Shown: positions 40,801 through 48,758 of the stretch, one piece after another
Numbering within the stretch: position 1 is the first letter of the stretch
Layout: the number at the start of each line of letters is the position of its first letter
Assembly: GCA_964342465.1 (NCBI GenBank)
Contig: CAYFFQ010000002.1
Coordinates: 124,001 to 188,000 of the forward strand
Reading direction: 5' to 3'
DNA from: MGIIb-Q1 sp964342465
GTDB lineage: Archaea; Thermoplasmatota; Poseidoniia; Poseidoniales; Thalassarchaeaceae
Length of the DNA stretch: 64,000 nt
Position numbers and translations under genes: made by a program
Notes under the pieces: generated by a model
What the model saw: only the letters and a program-made list of their open reading frames with translations
Told to the model about the DNA's origin: nothing
Databases searched by the model: none

Positions 40801-43145
40801 TGATGGAAGATTTCATTGAACACCTCTTTGATAAGTAGTGAATCCTTATCTGCTCGATGGTCTTTGAACAGAGCATCAGCCTTCTGCTGGAATTGCTGTG
40901 GTGAAACTTCGTCAGCGCCAATTCGTCGTGGAATAATCAGACTGCGGCCAGCGACTTCCCTGAACCTCTTGGTGAACAGTTGAGTATCTATCAGATAGGA
41001 CTCTATCACGGCTCTGTGGTTTTTGGCCGCGAATACTGAAGGAAATGCTGCCGGCTCAACATCGTCGGAGAGTTTGACGAGGAAACCATTTTCATCAAAG
41101 GAAATCTCATGGACATGAATCTCATTTGCGGTGGCGATACCGGCAAAGAAATATCCGAGTGTCATATTGAACGCTCTTCCGCGACAGGTCGTCACCATGT
41201 AGGTAGTCAGTCCACCCTGAATCTGTTCCATCATGATGCGATTCGGCCCCGGCACCTCGAACGACTCTGCCACATGCAGTTCCATGAATCTCGCTACCGC
41301 TTCGGATATAGGGCCTGACAAACCATATCCCTCTTTCAACAGACGGCGAGGGTCTCGCTGCCTTCTGAGGGCAAGCATCAATGATTTCTGCAGTTTCAGA
41401 ACAGCATTGGATAGTTCGGTTGACCTGCTCAGTGCTTCGCCAGACCACGACGGAACAGTAGGCCGATAACCAGTGACTGGCGTGACATTCACTCTCGAGC
41501 CTTGAATGGATTGTATGCGGTACGTCGTCCCACCCAACAGAATGACATCTCCCGGTCTGACACTGGAGACGAATGAGGACGATAATTGACCAATCATCGA
41601 GCCATCCGTGTTGAGGACCAGATAGTTGTTGTCTGGAGCGATAGTCCCAAGATTGGTGTAATAAATCATCTGCGAATAACCGCGCTTGGTGATGGAATTC
41701 TCTTCCCAATCAACCCACAATCTTTTCTCTTCCTCGAGCATATCAATAACTTCAATGAAATCATCATAAGGTAATGTCTGATACGGCCAAGATTGCCTGA
41801 CCATTTCAAAAGTCTCATCAATATCCTGTTCACCAACAATGGTCAGCCCGACCAAGAATTGGGCCAGTACATCAAGAGAATTTGTAGGGAACTTGAGTAT
41901 ATCCATCTCTCCGGTCATAATAGCCCCCTGGAGGGCAACCAACTCCACGAGGTCATGAGGGGCGGTGGGGAGGAAACGTGCGCGTGGAATACCCCCTACA
42001 TGGTGGCCTGCCCTTCCAATTCTCTGCAGGGCGGTGGCGATGCTTCCGGGGGAGCCCAATTGAACAACCAAATCCACAGCGCCGATGTCAATACCCAATT
42101 CCAACGAAGACGATGATACACAACATCTGAGTTCACCGTTCTTCAGTCGATGTTCAACATCCTTCCGAATCGCTTTGTTCATGGAGCCGTGGTGAGCTTC
42201 AATCCCTTCATGCTCCCAACCAGCCAATCGACGTAGTTTCTGAACAATCTCTTCCGTCATCCTTCTTGTGTTGACGAATACAATCGTGGTGGTGTGTGCT
42301 TCCACGAGGTCAAGGATTCTCTCAACATTGGCCTCCAAAATCATCTTGTGGTCAAAAGTCGGGTCACCAAATCGCGGGTCGGGGAGAATGATGTCCAAGT
42401 CCAATTCCCTATCGCCACTGATTTTTGCTATCTTCACCGGTGGCGAGTGCTCCATGACTGGGACGAGATAGCGAGCCACCTCGTCAAGGGGCTCCATGGT
42501 TGCGGATATGCCAATTCTCTGGACTGGGGTGAGGATGACCGAATCCAACAACGCCATCGTCAGGGAGAGCAGGGTTCCTCTCTTGGTGGGGACGAGACTG
42601 TGTAATTCATCGAGGATTATCCAGTTCAGTTCGTTCATCAAGGGTCTGAATTTGGAAGATGCAAGTGCCAAGCCGAGGCTTTCAGGTGTGGTGACGAGAA
42701 TGTGGGGCGGGTTCCTCAACATTTTCTGTCTCTCGGACTGGCTCGTATCACCAGTCCTCAGTCCGACCTTGATATCCTGCGCTCGCTTGGGAAGAAATCT
42801 CTCTTTTATCTCTTCGAGGGGGCCAATAAGGTTCTTCTGAATATCGTTTGCCAACGCCTTGATAGGGGAGATATAGACGCAATATACCTTCTTCTCCAAT
42901 TCACCTTCAAGGGACATGCGAATAAGTTTGTCAATTATGGATAGGAATGCTGTCAGTGTCTTTCCACTACCAGTAGGACTACAGAGAAGAAGGTTGTCGC
43001 CATTCTGAATGGATGGAATCGCCATCTTTTGCGGGGCGGTGAAATCGGGAAATTTCTGTTTGAACCACTCACGGACTGGCTGCGACAGAGAATCGAAAAG
43101 AACCCCCGATTCAGCCTCGTCCTCAAGGTGTAATATCTCAGCCAT
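37848..43145 (-). CDS. lhr: Lhr-type superfamily 2 helicase with very long C-terminal extension
   Basis: A 1765-residue protein. Residues 1-430 are the helicase core: Walker A 'CSPTGSGKT' (55-63), 'ILDELHSL' (177-184; DELH box 179-182), 'GISATMEP' and motif VI 'QRIGRAGHH' (374-382). The Lhr winged-helix and beta-barrel domains follow to about residue 900. The remainder is unusual: from about 1180 it contains a winged-helix/AlkZ-like region ('SDPFCSRFIQEVRFVLKQGW' ... 'FKGVDPVGRILMYKV'), and the last 150 residues repeat that theme ('PPSDPLSLYFSGILRERFGF'). Archaeal Lhr is normally about 850-950 and bacterial Lhr about 1500. The role is probably DNA repair or replication-fork processing. It begins at an ATG 146 bases after the ferredoxin gene, downstream of an inverted repeat. 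Confidence 0.92.
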   Translation of the reverse strand: MAEILHLEDEAESGVLFDSLSQPVREWFKQKFPDFTAPQKMAIPSIQNGDNLLLCSPTGSGKTLTAFLSIIDKLIRMSLEGELEKKVYCVYISPIKALANDIQKNLIGPLEEIKERFLPKRAQDIKVGLRTGDTSQSERQKMLRNPPHILVTTPESLGLALASSKFRPLMNELNWIILDELHSLVPTKRGTLLSLTMALLDSVILTPVQRIGISATMEPLDEVARYLVPVMEHSPPVKIAKISGDRELDLDIILPDPRFGDPTFDHKMILEANVERILDLVEAHTTTIVFVNTRRMTEEIVQKLRRLAGWEHEGIEAHHGSMNKAIRKDVEHRLKNGELRCCVSSSSLELGIDIGAVDLVVQLGSPGSIATALQRIGRAGHHVGGIPRARFLPTAPHDLVELVALQGAIMTGEMDILKFPTNSLDVLAQFLVGLTIVGEQDIDETFEMVRQSWPYQTLPYDDFIEVIDMLEEEKRLWVDWEENSITKRGYSQMIYYTNLGTIAPDNNYLVLNTDGSMIGQLSSSFVSSVRPGDVILLGGTTYRIQSIQGSRVNVTPVTGYRPTVPSWSGEALSRSTELSNAVLKLQKSLMLALRRQRDPRRLLKEGYGLSGPISEAVARFMELHVAESFEVPGPNRIMMEQIQGGLTTYMVTTCRGRAFNMTLGYFFAGIATANEIHVHEISFDENGFLVKLSDDVEPAAFPSVFAAKNHRAVIESYLIDTQLFTKRFREVAGRSLIIPRRIGADEVSPQQFQQKADALFKDHRADKDSLLIKEVFNEIFHQDLDFDGLDQFVSDVVSGESRILHTRVKIPSPIGMNLYMSAFEDLLSMRTRAYLIKDIDPEILRRMLGQRALQTQLDEGELISYYNAKVAPPKDADGLLELMEVGGGLDRNIEHPLYAHKLHGIAEEAVREWVRKLIASEDIVRIKDTGHQGIDHKWFSKRMGDIHGTLGVLSTHHAEELDDLRKLYTTGLTYEVSTEYDDTQPTNWEARELSDPHECLRVKLVDLLGSEGPQTLDVLLERLPFPKVMIENILHELEVRNVVTIGFYRQTDEGEFILRVDEHYLTGGEEDVVAYRNLQNLLLNKSFKLHDDPLAALEEHVMIQKMQEMLDRVKEFRFSDWKDMKHDSDVVMGKLLHNRIGYTKKSQLPLLLGLRPEPWVGDMEAKLLEKVPKGQNVTRQQVLIDIPRDDDNKHVLNRAKYAINNMERQLLTVKQYEEAAERKRSLPLFHRVHDVYSPMPFADAVVELIRRIGPVKRYTLGWYVSKAGEELDRTLKMLYDSGKISKVMALQPGLTDFYCVPDDVAEVRKRTREDRQMRILTQSDPFCSRFIQEVRFVLKQGWYYPVFKGVDPVGRILMYKVNDYLEVKDVHIPHAYLDEFVEQFDRLLNNYRDTLVEISVLTNFNGENISEARPETISAFERIGFKPIGDGQRMIRGGIMDPRPVKESNRVLFHNHRLHQEMRSENETIAVKLVDEIRDDFALRGRCESYRVNLESMASANQLHQGTNLTGHRVYASYAHFERLLTVRNLPPNEELTDILEFFSNNSDPAIFMERHALKRSEFRKLAQPLIRSGHLVQDYRGGFRTVHPLLVSDLWQHKQDYLIDLVKDIPVITFKQCSKLAGKPFKPEEVMTVLQHLVDAGHLIKGFLLEDLNEVCWGRKEMLEGGSDIPPMRDFVLPPSDPLSLYFSGILRERFGFGSAYLVFYDEEPVAAFKANTRNKIIEVKDIVCDPKLEKEVLRVMKEFAWEHNMPLSGEVLEKLKKKR

Positions 43146-43189
43146 ATTATACCCCGCCTATGTTAGCAATACGAGGGTATTGGTTGAGT

Positions 43190-43233
43190 ATAAGAAGTTG
43201 GTTATTCAATAATTATTCAAGAGGCTGAATAAT
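43190..43233 (-). promoter_or_regulatory. Lhr upstream region: TATA-like element and inverted repeat
   Basis: Read toward lhr, an 8-bp perfect inverted repeat ATTATTCA/TGAATAAT with a six-base spacer occupies 43212-43233, and a third TTATTCA half-site lies at 43202-43208. A CTTATACTC TATA-like sequence (43190-43198) follows, about 45-50 bases before the ATG. The symmetrical sites next to the promoter suggest an operator, though a terminator for the preceding ferredoxin gene is an alternative. Confidence 0.45.
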
Positions 43234-43291
43234 AATCGCCTCGCCATCCCGCAATGATACTATATTGTTCCAAAAAAACCCAAAATGTAAT

Positions 43292-43603
43292 TCACACCCA
43301 ATTCTTGCTTCTGCTGGTCCAACGAAGTACACAATCCACGGGCGGGTCACTATCTCTATCTACATGGAGAGGTGATTCACTGGCACTGGGTGGGACCATC
43401 ACTTCCCTCAAAGCATCCGTCGGACAGGAGGCGAGACATGAGAGGCAACCAACACAGCGGTCCATCAGAACCACCACAGGTCTCTTCCTCATTCCTTCTG
43501 GTGTATGGCGCATCGGTTGCAGCGCCTCGAAAGGGCAGTGAAGGAGACATAAGTCACATCCACTACAAGCGGCTTGGTCAATGTTAACCATCGCCTGCCC
43601 CAT
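43292..43603 (-). CDS. 2[4Fe-4S] ferredoxin
   Basis: A 103-residue ferredoxin. Two cluster motifs are complete: CSGCDLCLLHCP near the N-terminus and CVGCLSCLASCP about 37 residues later. It would carry electrons in the cytoplasm, but the partner enzyme is not evident from neighbours. The last 30 residues after the second cluster have no cysteine pattern except one. The ATG at 43603 or 43591 may be the start; the latter gives the more usual 'MVNIDQAACSGC'. Confidence 0.85.
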   Translation of the reverse strand: MGQAMVNIDQAACSGCDLCLLHCPFEALQPMRHTPEGMRKRPVVVLMDRCVGCLSCLASCPTDALREVMVPPSASESPLHVDRDSDPPVDCVLRWTSRSKNWV

Positions 43604-43804
43604 ACTTCAACCGAGCCGATTCCTATTATTCAGTCTGCTTACCGATTTGTCAGTCAATCCGTTATCGACATAGAAAAATTAGGCCGATGTGTGCCATCCG
43701 ACAACGATTCTAGATAGCCAACCGTCGGTGAGAATTGTGATTACAACCACTCAAGGGGCGAAGGATTGAGAACCCGAAAGCGGTGGCGGGGGGCGGAGAT
43801 AGTG

Positions 43805-45526
43805 ATGAGTGAGGGGGTTGACAGAGTGAATACTCTGATGTCACTGTTCAAGCGGCGAGGAATCATATTCCCTGCATTTTCCCTTCATGGGGGTGTTGCC
43901 GGTCTATTCGACTATGGCCCTGTGGGGGGGAGAATCCTCCGGCGCATTCAGGAGAGATGGCGGCAGCACTGGCTGAAACTTGGCAATATTGTGGAGATCG
44001 ACTCACCCACCATCACACCTCACGCCGTGTTGGAAACGAGTGGCCATGTCGGCGCCTTCAACGACCACGCCAGTGAATGTGGTGAGTGTGCGGCGATTTT
44101 TCGAAGTGACCACCTCGTTGAGGAGTATCACCCTAATCCAGATATGCTGACCGCAGCTGAACTAGACGGCCTGCTCACCGAGCACAATATCGGCTGCCCA
44201 TCCTGCGCATCTGCCCAATGGGTCGCTTCCAGACCGATGAATCTCATGTTCGCAACTCGAATTGGAGCCACCGGCGGTGGCAGACAAGCCTACATGAGAC
44301 CGGAGACTGCGCAGGGAATGTTCCTCACCTTCCCGAACCTGTTACGCCACTTCCGTGACCGTCTTCCCTTTGGCGCGATTCAGGTGGGTAAGGGATACAG
44401 AAATGAAATCAGCCCGAGGCAAGGAGTGATTCGTCAGAGGGAATTCAACATGGCTGAACTGGAGTATTTCATAGACCCAGAATCTGATGAGTCGATTGAC
44501 CTACTCGCATGGAGTGAACCTTTCAATCTCGTTCCCGACCCCCGCGGGGAAGCGGCTCAAACCCTCTCAATGACCATCGGGAAGGCTGTTTCAGACAACA
44601 TCGTTCGCCACCCCACAGTCGCCCATTTCATGGCATTGACCCACGATTTTCTCATCTCAGTCGGCGCCGATGCGGAACGTATTCGCTTTCGCCAGCATGA
44701 AGGTGATGAAATGGCCCACTACGCCTCGGATTGCTGGGATTTGGAGATGCATGGGTCGTATGGTTGGGTCGAATGTGTAGGAATAGCCCACAGGGGGTGC
44801 TATGACCTCGCCGCACATGAAGTTGCATCAGGTAGTAGAGAACTACGCGCTTGGAGGGCCTTTTCAGAACCCGAACAGGTGGACAGGATGGTCGTTTCAC
44901 CCCGCTCTTCCATAACCGGGCCGCAGTTCAAACAACTCGCGAAGGAAGTGAACAAAGCGATTTCAGAACTGGAAAGTTTACCTGACAATTTCCCCCATCA
45001 ATTGACTCTAGACGACGGCTCTTGTGTGGAAATAACCGAGGAGATGGTGGTCGAGAAGAGGATTCAGGAGACCATCAGAGGGGAATGGTACCTCCCGCAT
45101 GTCGTGGAACCTGCGTTTGGACTTGATAGAATCATCTGGCACCTCTTGGACCACGCTCATGAGAGGGTACGGAAGGGTGGGGATGAATACACTATCATGC
45201 ACCTCGCCGAGAGCATCGCCCCATACGATGTGGTTGTGTTGCCGCTATTCGAAAAGGATGGAATGGGAGCCATCGCCGTCGATATTCAACATCGTCTTCT
45301 AGAGGTGGACAGCGCCTCAATCTACTACGACGGAACCAAATCAATAGGCAGACGATATGCGAGGGCGGATGAGATCGGTGTTCCCTGGGCAGTGACAGTG
45401 GACCACACCTCCCTCGAAGATGGAACTGTCACTCTGAGGAGGCGAGATGACCAGAAGCAGACAAGGGTATCTCAACGACAACTGATTGAACATCTCTCGA
45501 GAGGAACCCTCTCAGAACTATTCTGA
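43805..45526 (+). CDS. glyS: Glycyl-tRNA synthetase (alpha2 type)
   Basis: A 573-residue class II synthetase of the archaeal/eukaryotic dimeric type. 'RRGIIFPAFSLHGGVAGLFD' and 'YGPVGGRILRRI' form the N-terminal glycine site, motif 2 is in 'IQVGKGYRNEISPRQGVIRQ' with 'REFNMAELEYF', and the C-terminal 'EPAFGLDRIIWHLLDHA' contains motif 3. The anticodon domain follows ('YDVVVLPLFEKDG'). The ATG at 43805 is preferred (GGAG upstream, GTG 43802 adjacent); a frame start at 43766 adds an unlikely arginine-rich leader. Confidence 0.96.
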   Translation: MSEGVDRVNTLMSLFKRRGIIFPAFSLHGGVAGLFDYGPVGGRILRRIQERWRQHWLKLGNIVEIDSPTITPHAVLETSGHVGAFNDHASECGECAAIFRSDHLVEEYHPNPDMLTAAELDGLLTEHNIGCPSCASAQWVASRPMNLMFATRIGATGGGRQAYMRPETAQGMFLTFPNLLRHFRDRLPFGAIQVGKGYRNEISPRQGVIRQREFNMAELEYFIDPESDESIDLLAWSEPFNLVPDPRGEAAQTLSMTIGKAVSDNIVRHPTVAHFMALTHDFLISVGADAERIRFRQHEGDEMAHYASDCWDLEMHGSYGWVECVGIAHRGCYDLAAHEVASGSRELRAWRAFSEPEQVDRMVVSPRSSITGPQFKQLAKEVNKAISELESLPDNFPHQLTLDDGSCVEITEEMVVEKRIQETIRGEWYLPHVVEPAFGLDRIIWHLLDHAHERVRKGGDEYTIMHLAESIAPYDVVVLPLFEKDGMGAIAVDIQHRLLEVDSASIYYDGTKSIGRRYARADEIGVPWAVTVDHTSLEDGTVTLRRRDDQKQTRVSQRQLIEHLSRGTLSELF

Positions 45527-45603
45527 AGAGGGAAAGGTGAACAGAGAGGTCTCGCTTTCTCATTCATCAAGGTTCAAAACCCCTCGCACCACAGAGGAGT
45601 GTA

Positions 45604-47139
45604 ATGGGAGGGGGAATTGAGTCCATTTCCGATTGGACCGAGCGGCACCGGCCACAGACTTCCGCTGACCTGTTAGGCAACGATGCGGCGAGGAAACGGA
45701 TTGAATCGTGGTTGCAATCATGGCAGAAAGGAACTCCTGAGAAACGGGGATTGCTTCTCACTGGCCCCCCCGGAATCGGAAAGACCAGCGTCGTGAACGC
45801 CATTGCCAATGACCTTGGATGGGTCGTCGTTGAATTGAATGCAAGCGACTCTAGGAACGCTGCTGCAATCCGAAAGGTCGCTGGGGGAGGAAGCAATTTC
45901 TCATTCGGATTGGACGGGTCTTTTGATTTTTCAGGCAATTCCAAGACTCTCATCCTTCTCGATGAAGTCGACCATCTTCATGGAGGTCTGAGGGCGGTCA
46001 GCGAGAATAGAATAGGCGACACTCTCGCCCAGACGAGGGGTGAAGAAGGGAGACACCAGCGTTTATCTGGAGATTCTGGTGGTAAGGCCGAACTAGTCAG
46101 GATGTTGAAAAGCACCCAACAACCAATTCTTATGACCTGTAATGAGCCGATGGGGCTGTGGGGGAGGCGAAACAAGAATTGGCGAAGTACCCGCGACCGA
46201 TTTCTCAGACTTGCTGAGTTAGTCCAATTCCGCAGGGCGACACAGGAGGATTTGCTGTCTATTGCCAACACCATTCTCAAGAAGGAATCTGTCGGGGTAG
46301 ACCGCGGTGCTCTGCTGAGACTGGTGTCAGCCAATCCGGGGGACATCAGAGCGTTGGTCCGTGACCTACAGATGATAGTTGAAGTTGGTTGTGACCATAT
46401 CGACCTCGAGCAGGTCGAAGCCCAACTCAGTCGCGGGCTTCGAGACCAGCAATTGGACCTGTTTCCCGGTCTCGAAGAATTATACAGGTGTGGCAGCAGT
46501 TTTGAGGCTGTCAGGCTGAGCCGAGAACTTGAAATCACTCCGCGGGAGTTGGTGGCATGGGTTTCATGGAACAATTCCTCTATTTTCCGAGGGCGCTCAG
46601 CTCTTCACAAGTCTGCCGTAACATGTTCACACGCAGACACAGCATTGAGTGTCATGTTCCGCAACAACGCCTACAGAAGTTGGTATTGGTCTGGCAACCT
46701 CTCCGCCCTCAGTGCGGCCGTGACCACTGAACTGTCGGCAGAGAGCAGGATATCTCTCTCTTACCCCGCCTTCCTGCGAAGAGGACGAGAACCGTGGCAA
46801 CGCGGTTCACTGATTGAAAAATTGGCGGCCCTCTCCGCTTCATCCAAAGCCGCGGCGAGAGAAGAACTGTGGCCCCCTCTAATCGCTCTTCATGAGGGGG
46901 ATGGAGCACCACCTGTGCATGACTTCTCACTAAGTATGGAATTGGATTTGGATGGAAGTGAACACGTTCTATTGCATGGATTGAAGAAGAATCTGAAATC
47001 CACCAAGGAATTGGTGGAAAAATATGAGGAGATGCGTTATTCAACTCTACAAGTGGAGCCTATCAAGCAAGAGGTGAGCGACACTGGTTCGGAAACCAAG
47101 AGTCTACCACAAGGGCAGAAGAAATTGGAGTTTTTCTGA
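45604..47139 (+). CDS. rfcL: Replication factor C large subunit
   Basis: A 511-residue AAA+ clamp-loader subunit. 'LLLTGPPGIGKTSVVNAIAN' is Walker A, 'LILLDEVDHLHGG' is Walker B and 'PILMTCNEP' is sensor 1; 'WTERHRPQTSADLLGN' is the usual N-terminus. It ends with QKKLEFF, a PIP box that binds PCNA. With RfcS (not in the window) it loads the sliding clamp onto primed DNA. The ATG at 45604 is 77 bases after glyS. Confidence 0.96.
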   Translation: MGGGIESISDWTERHRPQTSADLLGNDAARKRIESWLQSWQKGTPEKRGLLLTGPPGIGKTSVVNAIANDLGWVVVELNASDSRNAAAIRKVAGGGSNFSFGLDGSFDFSGNSKTLILLDEVDHLHGGLRAVSENRIGDTLAQTRGEEGRHQRLSGDSGGKAELVRMLKSTQQPILMTCNEPMGLWGRRNKNWRSTRDRFLRLAELVQFRRATQEDLLSIANTILKKESVGVDRGALLRLVSANPGDIRALVRDLQMIVEVGCDHIDLEQVEAQLSRGLRDQQLDLFPGLEELYRCGSSFEAVRLSRELEITPRELVAWVSWNNSSIFRGRSALHKSAVTCSHADTALSVMFRNNAYRSWYWSGNLSALSAAVTTELSAESRISLSYPAFLRRGREPWQRGSLIEKLAALSASSKAAAREELWPPLIALHEGDGAPPVHDFSLSMELDLDGSEHVLLHGLKKNLKSTKELVEKYEEMRYSTLQVEPIKQEVSDTGSETKSLPQGQKKLEFF

Positions 47140-47198
47140 CCATCGTCCTCAGTGGCAACTCATTTTTCTGAGCGACATCAACCTGATGAAGGGTAGGT

Positions 47199-48755
47199 CT
47201 ACTCCTTCCATACTTTGATTGATACCAAGACCAATACTGTGAGCAACTCCAATCGGCCCAACCACATCAGAATCGATGTAATGAACAGACTGAACCAGTT
47301 CAGAGACCCCCAAGTTTGGGTCGGCCCGAGAGAGTCCATCGCCGGTCCGGTATTACCCAATGCGGATATGGCTACAGAAATGACCGTTTCAAATGATAGT
47401 TCAGGTTCTATTAAGGCGAGAATCATGATGCTTGCCATCGCCAGTACCGCCCACCAAGAGAGCATTCCTACTATCATCCAAAGTTTGTCATCTGGTACGA
47501 CATTTCCATCGAGGCGGACGAGATGAACCTTCTTCGGATTGGCAATACGATGAATCTCCCTCGACGCTAGAAGGTAGGCCATCCTGAGCCTGAGAATCTT
47601 CAATCCGCCCCCTGTGGAGCCGGCAGACGCACCCACTATCATCAAAAAGAGCAGGGTGACCAGCGAAAGGGTCGGCCAGGCAGCATAATCCGAACTGGCA
47701 TAACCCGTAGAGGTCCCGATTGAAACCGCTTGGAAGATGCCGTGACGCAGGGAATCATCAAATCGCCATCCAGAAGATCTGTTAAGATTTAGCGTCAGAA
47801 TGACAGTCGCGGAGAGGAGGACGAGCAGATAAACTCTCAATTCATGGTCCTTTAGCACTGCCCTCCATTCGCCTTCCAAGGTGAAGTGGTAGAGTGAGAA
47901 ATTGACTCCTGCGGCGACCATGAAGAGGCAGATTATCGCCTCTACCACCCAATTGTCAAAGTGCGGAATCCCCGCATCGTAGGTACTGAATCCACCGGTT
48001 GGCATGGTCGTCAGACCGTGATTGATGGCATCAAAACCCGACATCTGGCCGAGGGAAGCGAGGAGAACAATCTCAACAAGTGTCAGCCCGATATAGATGC
48101 CCCATAGCACCTTTGCAGTCTGTTCGATTCTTGGCCTGAGTCTCGAAAGAGAGGGGCCTGTCAGTTCCGCCCGCGCCATCGACATGCCGCCACCTAGATA
48201 GCGAGCAAGAAGCAACATTCCGAGCATGATGATTCCCATCCCTCCCAGCCATTGAGAAAATGAGCGCCATAGAAGCAGACTCTTGTCCTGAGAGTTGATA
48301 CAGTCTTCAACGAACTGCGTACAGAGCGGGGAATTATTTCGGTCAATGACCGTCGCACCCGTCGTCGTGAATCCTGACATGGCCTCAAACCAAGCCCTCA
48401 CATATCCCCCCGCCACCTCTCTCAGAGTGGACTCTCCAGCAACTAATTCGAACGGACCGTGGAACATTCCCCCCAACCAGAAGGGAAGGGCGCCGATGGC
48501 TACAACGACTGGCCAACCGAGAGCGACTGCAGCGAACGCCTCCCTATCCCTGAGACGAGTACTCCCCTCCTCACTTCGCCCGTAAACGACCAACCCATAA
48601 CCGGCCGCGAGACTGATGAGAATCGGGATTGTGAAAGCGCGTACGACGAAGGTTAAATCAGACCAATATACGCCAACGACCATGACCAATAACATCGGGC
48701 CAGCGAATAGAATCAGAGTCCACCCGATGACATAAGCGAGAATGTCTTTTCGCAC
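47199..48755 (-). CDS. trkH: Potassium uptake protein TrkH
   Basis: A 518-residue ion channel/transporter with four M1-P-M2 repeats. Pore-loop glycines are seen in 'GFTTTGATVI', 'TMPTGGFSTYD', 'GTSTGYASSDY' and 'ALGNTGPAMDS'. It mediates K+ entry under control of the cytoplasmic TrkA ring, whose gene precedes it with only three bases between. The start is the GTG at 48755, supported by the GGTGGGTGA that overlaps the trkA stop. Confidence 0.95.
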   Translation of the reverse strand: MRKDILAYVIGWTLILFAGPMLLVMVVGVYWSDLTFVVRAFTIPILISLAAGYGLVVYGRSEEGSTRLRDREAFAAVALGWPVVVAIGALPFWLGGMFHGPFELVAGESTLREVAGGYVRAWFEAMSGFTTTGATVIDRNNSPLCTQFVEDCINSQDKSLLLWRSFSQWLGGMGIIMLGMLLLARYLGGGMSMARAELTGPSLSRLRPRIEQTAKVLWGIYIGLTLVEIVLLASLGQMSGFDAINHGLTTMPTGGFSTYDAGIPHFDNWVVEAIICLFMVAAGVNFSLYHFTLEGEWRAVLKDHELRVYLLVLLSATVILTLNLNRSSGWRFDDSLRHGIFQAVSIGTSTGYASSDYAAWPTLSLVTLLFLMIVGASAGSTGGGLKILRLRMAYLLASREIHRIANPKKVHLVRLDGNVVPDDKLWMIVGMLSWWAVLAMASIMILALIEPELSFETVISVAISALGNTGPAMDSLGPTQTWGSLNWFSLFITSILMWLGRLELLTVLVLVSIKVWKE

Positions 48756-48758
48756 GTT

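Noticed and set aside
41122..41709. Long open frame within lhr in another reading frame
   Set aside because: It is wholly contained in the conserved helicase gene on the same strand, with low-complexity composition and no family signal.
45569..45592. GGTTCAAAACC followed by CACCACA, resembling a tRNA T-loop and CCA end
   Set aside because: The flanking bases do not pair as a T-stem or acceptor stem, no D- or anticodon arm fits upstream, and the space between glyS and rfcL is too small.
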